This document shows positions 5,723 to 6,256 of a stretch of DNA of 6,256 nucleotides, piece by piece (positions within the stretch are counted from its first letter, which is position 1; each line of letters begins with the position of its first letter). The translations under genes were made by a program, and so were the position numbers. Source of the DNA: CAYRIF01 sp964424205. GTDB taxonomy: Bacteria; Bacteroidota; Bacteroidia; Cytophagales; Cyclobacteriaceae. Below the pieces are notes generated by a model. It saw only the letters and a program-made list of their open reading frames with translations, was not told the DNA's origin and did not search any database. The stretch lies in NCBI GenBank assembly GCA_964424205.1, contig CAYRIF010000228.1:1-6256 (forward strand), in the 5' to 3' direction.

Positions 5723-6256
5723 GACTAAGTATAAACATCAACAAATTTGCAACACTACGAAATGCGAGGGGCGGCAATAATCCTGATTTGATTCAAACCG
5801 CCATCGACTGTCAACGATTTGGCGCACAGGGAATCACCGTGCACCCAAGACCAGATGAGCGGCACATCCGATACGATGATGTGATTGCCCTGAAAAAAGT
5901 GGTCACCACTGAATTCAACATTGAAGGATATCCGAACGAGCGATTCATGGAGCTGGTAGCCAAGGTAAAACCCGAACAGGTAACCTTAGTGCCTGACAGC
6001 GCTGATGTACTTACCTCAAATGCCGGGTGGGATACGGTGAAGCATCAATCCATGCTAACTGAAATAGTGAGTGAACTAAAAAAACATTGCGGAAGGGTGT
6101 CTCTGTTTGTAGCGGCAAGTGGCAAATTCATAGAAGGCGCTGCTGAAATTGAAGCTGATAGAATCGAACTATACACGGAACCTTATGCAGCCAAATATAA
6201 TAATGATACTGAATTAGCGACATTCCCTTTTGTACTAGGATCGGGACTCGCCCATG
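5716..6256 (+). CDS. pdxJ: Pyridoxine 5'-phosphate synthase, 5' part only
   Basis: PdxJ joins 3-amino-2-oxopropyl phosphate with 1-deoxy-D-xylulose 5-phosphate to form pyridoxine 5'-phosphate, the last ring-closing step of the DXP-dependent vitamin B6 pathway in the cytoplasm. The first 180 residues of a family of about 240 are present. Landmarks are ATLRNARGG (12-20), GITVHPRPDERHIR (39-52) with His43 and His50, FNIEG (67-71) with Glu70, QVTLVPD (88-94) and DRIELYTEPYA (148-158). His43 and Glu70 correspond to the catalytic His45 and Glu72 of E. coli PdxJ. The third catalytic histidine lies beyond the window. The N-terminus reads NINK where E. coli has NIDH; from memory this is usual in Bacteroidota. 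The ATG at 5716 is chosen because the one at 5711 is followed at once by a stop. The gene is divergent from yqeY, with 53 bases between the start codons. Confidence 0.97.
   Translation, partial: MTRLSININKFATLRNARGGNNPDLIQTAIDCQRFGAQGITVHPRPDERHIRYDDVIALKKVVTTEFNIEGYPNERFMELVAKVKPEQVTLVPDSADVLTSNAGWDTVKHQSMLTEIVSELKKHCGRVSLFVAASGKFIEGAAEIEADRIELYTEPYAAKYNNDTELATFPFVLGSGLAH

Noticed and set aside
5235..5780. Plus-strand open frame of 181 codons
   Set aside because: It is antisense to yqeY and runs into pdxJ in another frame. Its Ser/Ala/Ile/Phe-rich sequence is what the complement of yqeY gives by chance.
1..6256. Mobile element, defence system, CRISPR array or RNA gene
   Set aside because: No transposase, integrase, terminal repeats, spaced repeat array, tRNA or rRNA sequence could be seen. 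Genes are tightly packed and housekeeping in nature.

Overview
The window looks like chromosomal core sequence from a member of the Bacteroidota, most likely a Cytophagales- or Flavobacteriia-type organism. The evidence is AT-rich DNA, genes without Shine-Dalgarno sites, promoter elements of the Bacteroidota type (TTG / TAnnTTTG), a PdxJ with the Bacteroidota-style N-terminus, and two DUF6089-like outer-membrane proteins beside an isoprenyl (undecaprenyl) diphosphate synthase gene. No mobile element, CRISPR array, tRNA or rRNA was seen.

Layout: eight genes run right to left on the minus strand. In transcription order they are a YqeY-family gene (5662-5213), a CvpA-family membrane protein (5208-4675), an alpha/beta hydrolase (4590-3841), a CBS-domain protein (3824-3159), NAD kinase (3134-2259), two tandem DUF6089-like beta-barrel proteins (2171-1095 and 1091-360), and the 5' part of uppS (286-1, cut by the window edge). 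Gaps are 4, 84, 16, 24, 87, 3 and 73 bases, and none holds a convincing terminator, so most or all may be read as one operon. At the right end pdxJ (5716 onward, cut by the window edge) is divergent. Its promoter region and that of yqeY are interleaved between about 5681 and 5722.

How the genes fit together: the set is mostly housekeeping. NAD kinase makes NADP, PdxJ makes pyridoxine 5'-phosphate, UppS makes the lipid carrier for the cell wall and surface polysaccharides, and the DUF6089-like proteins are probably envelope proteins. The CBS protein could sense adenine nucleotides and the alpha/beta hydrolase has an intact catalytic triad, but neither has a known substrate or partner. From memory of other Bacteroidota genomes, the hydrolase / CBS / NAD kinase / DUF6089 / uppS order (with bamA following) is a conserved block, so most of this window is probably ordinary conserved chromosome. 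The open questions are the DUF6089 pair, the CBS protein next to nadK, and the compact divergent promoter region.
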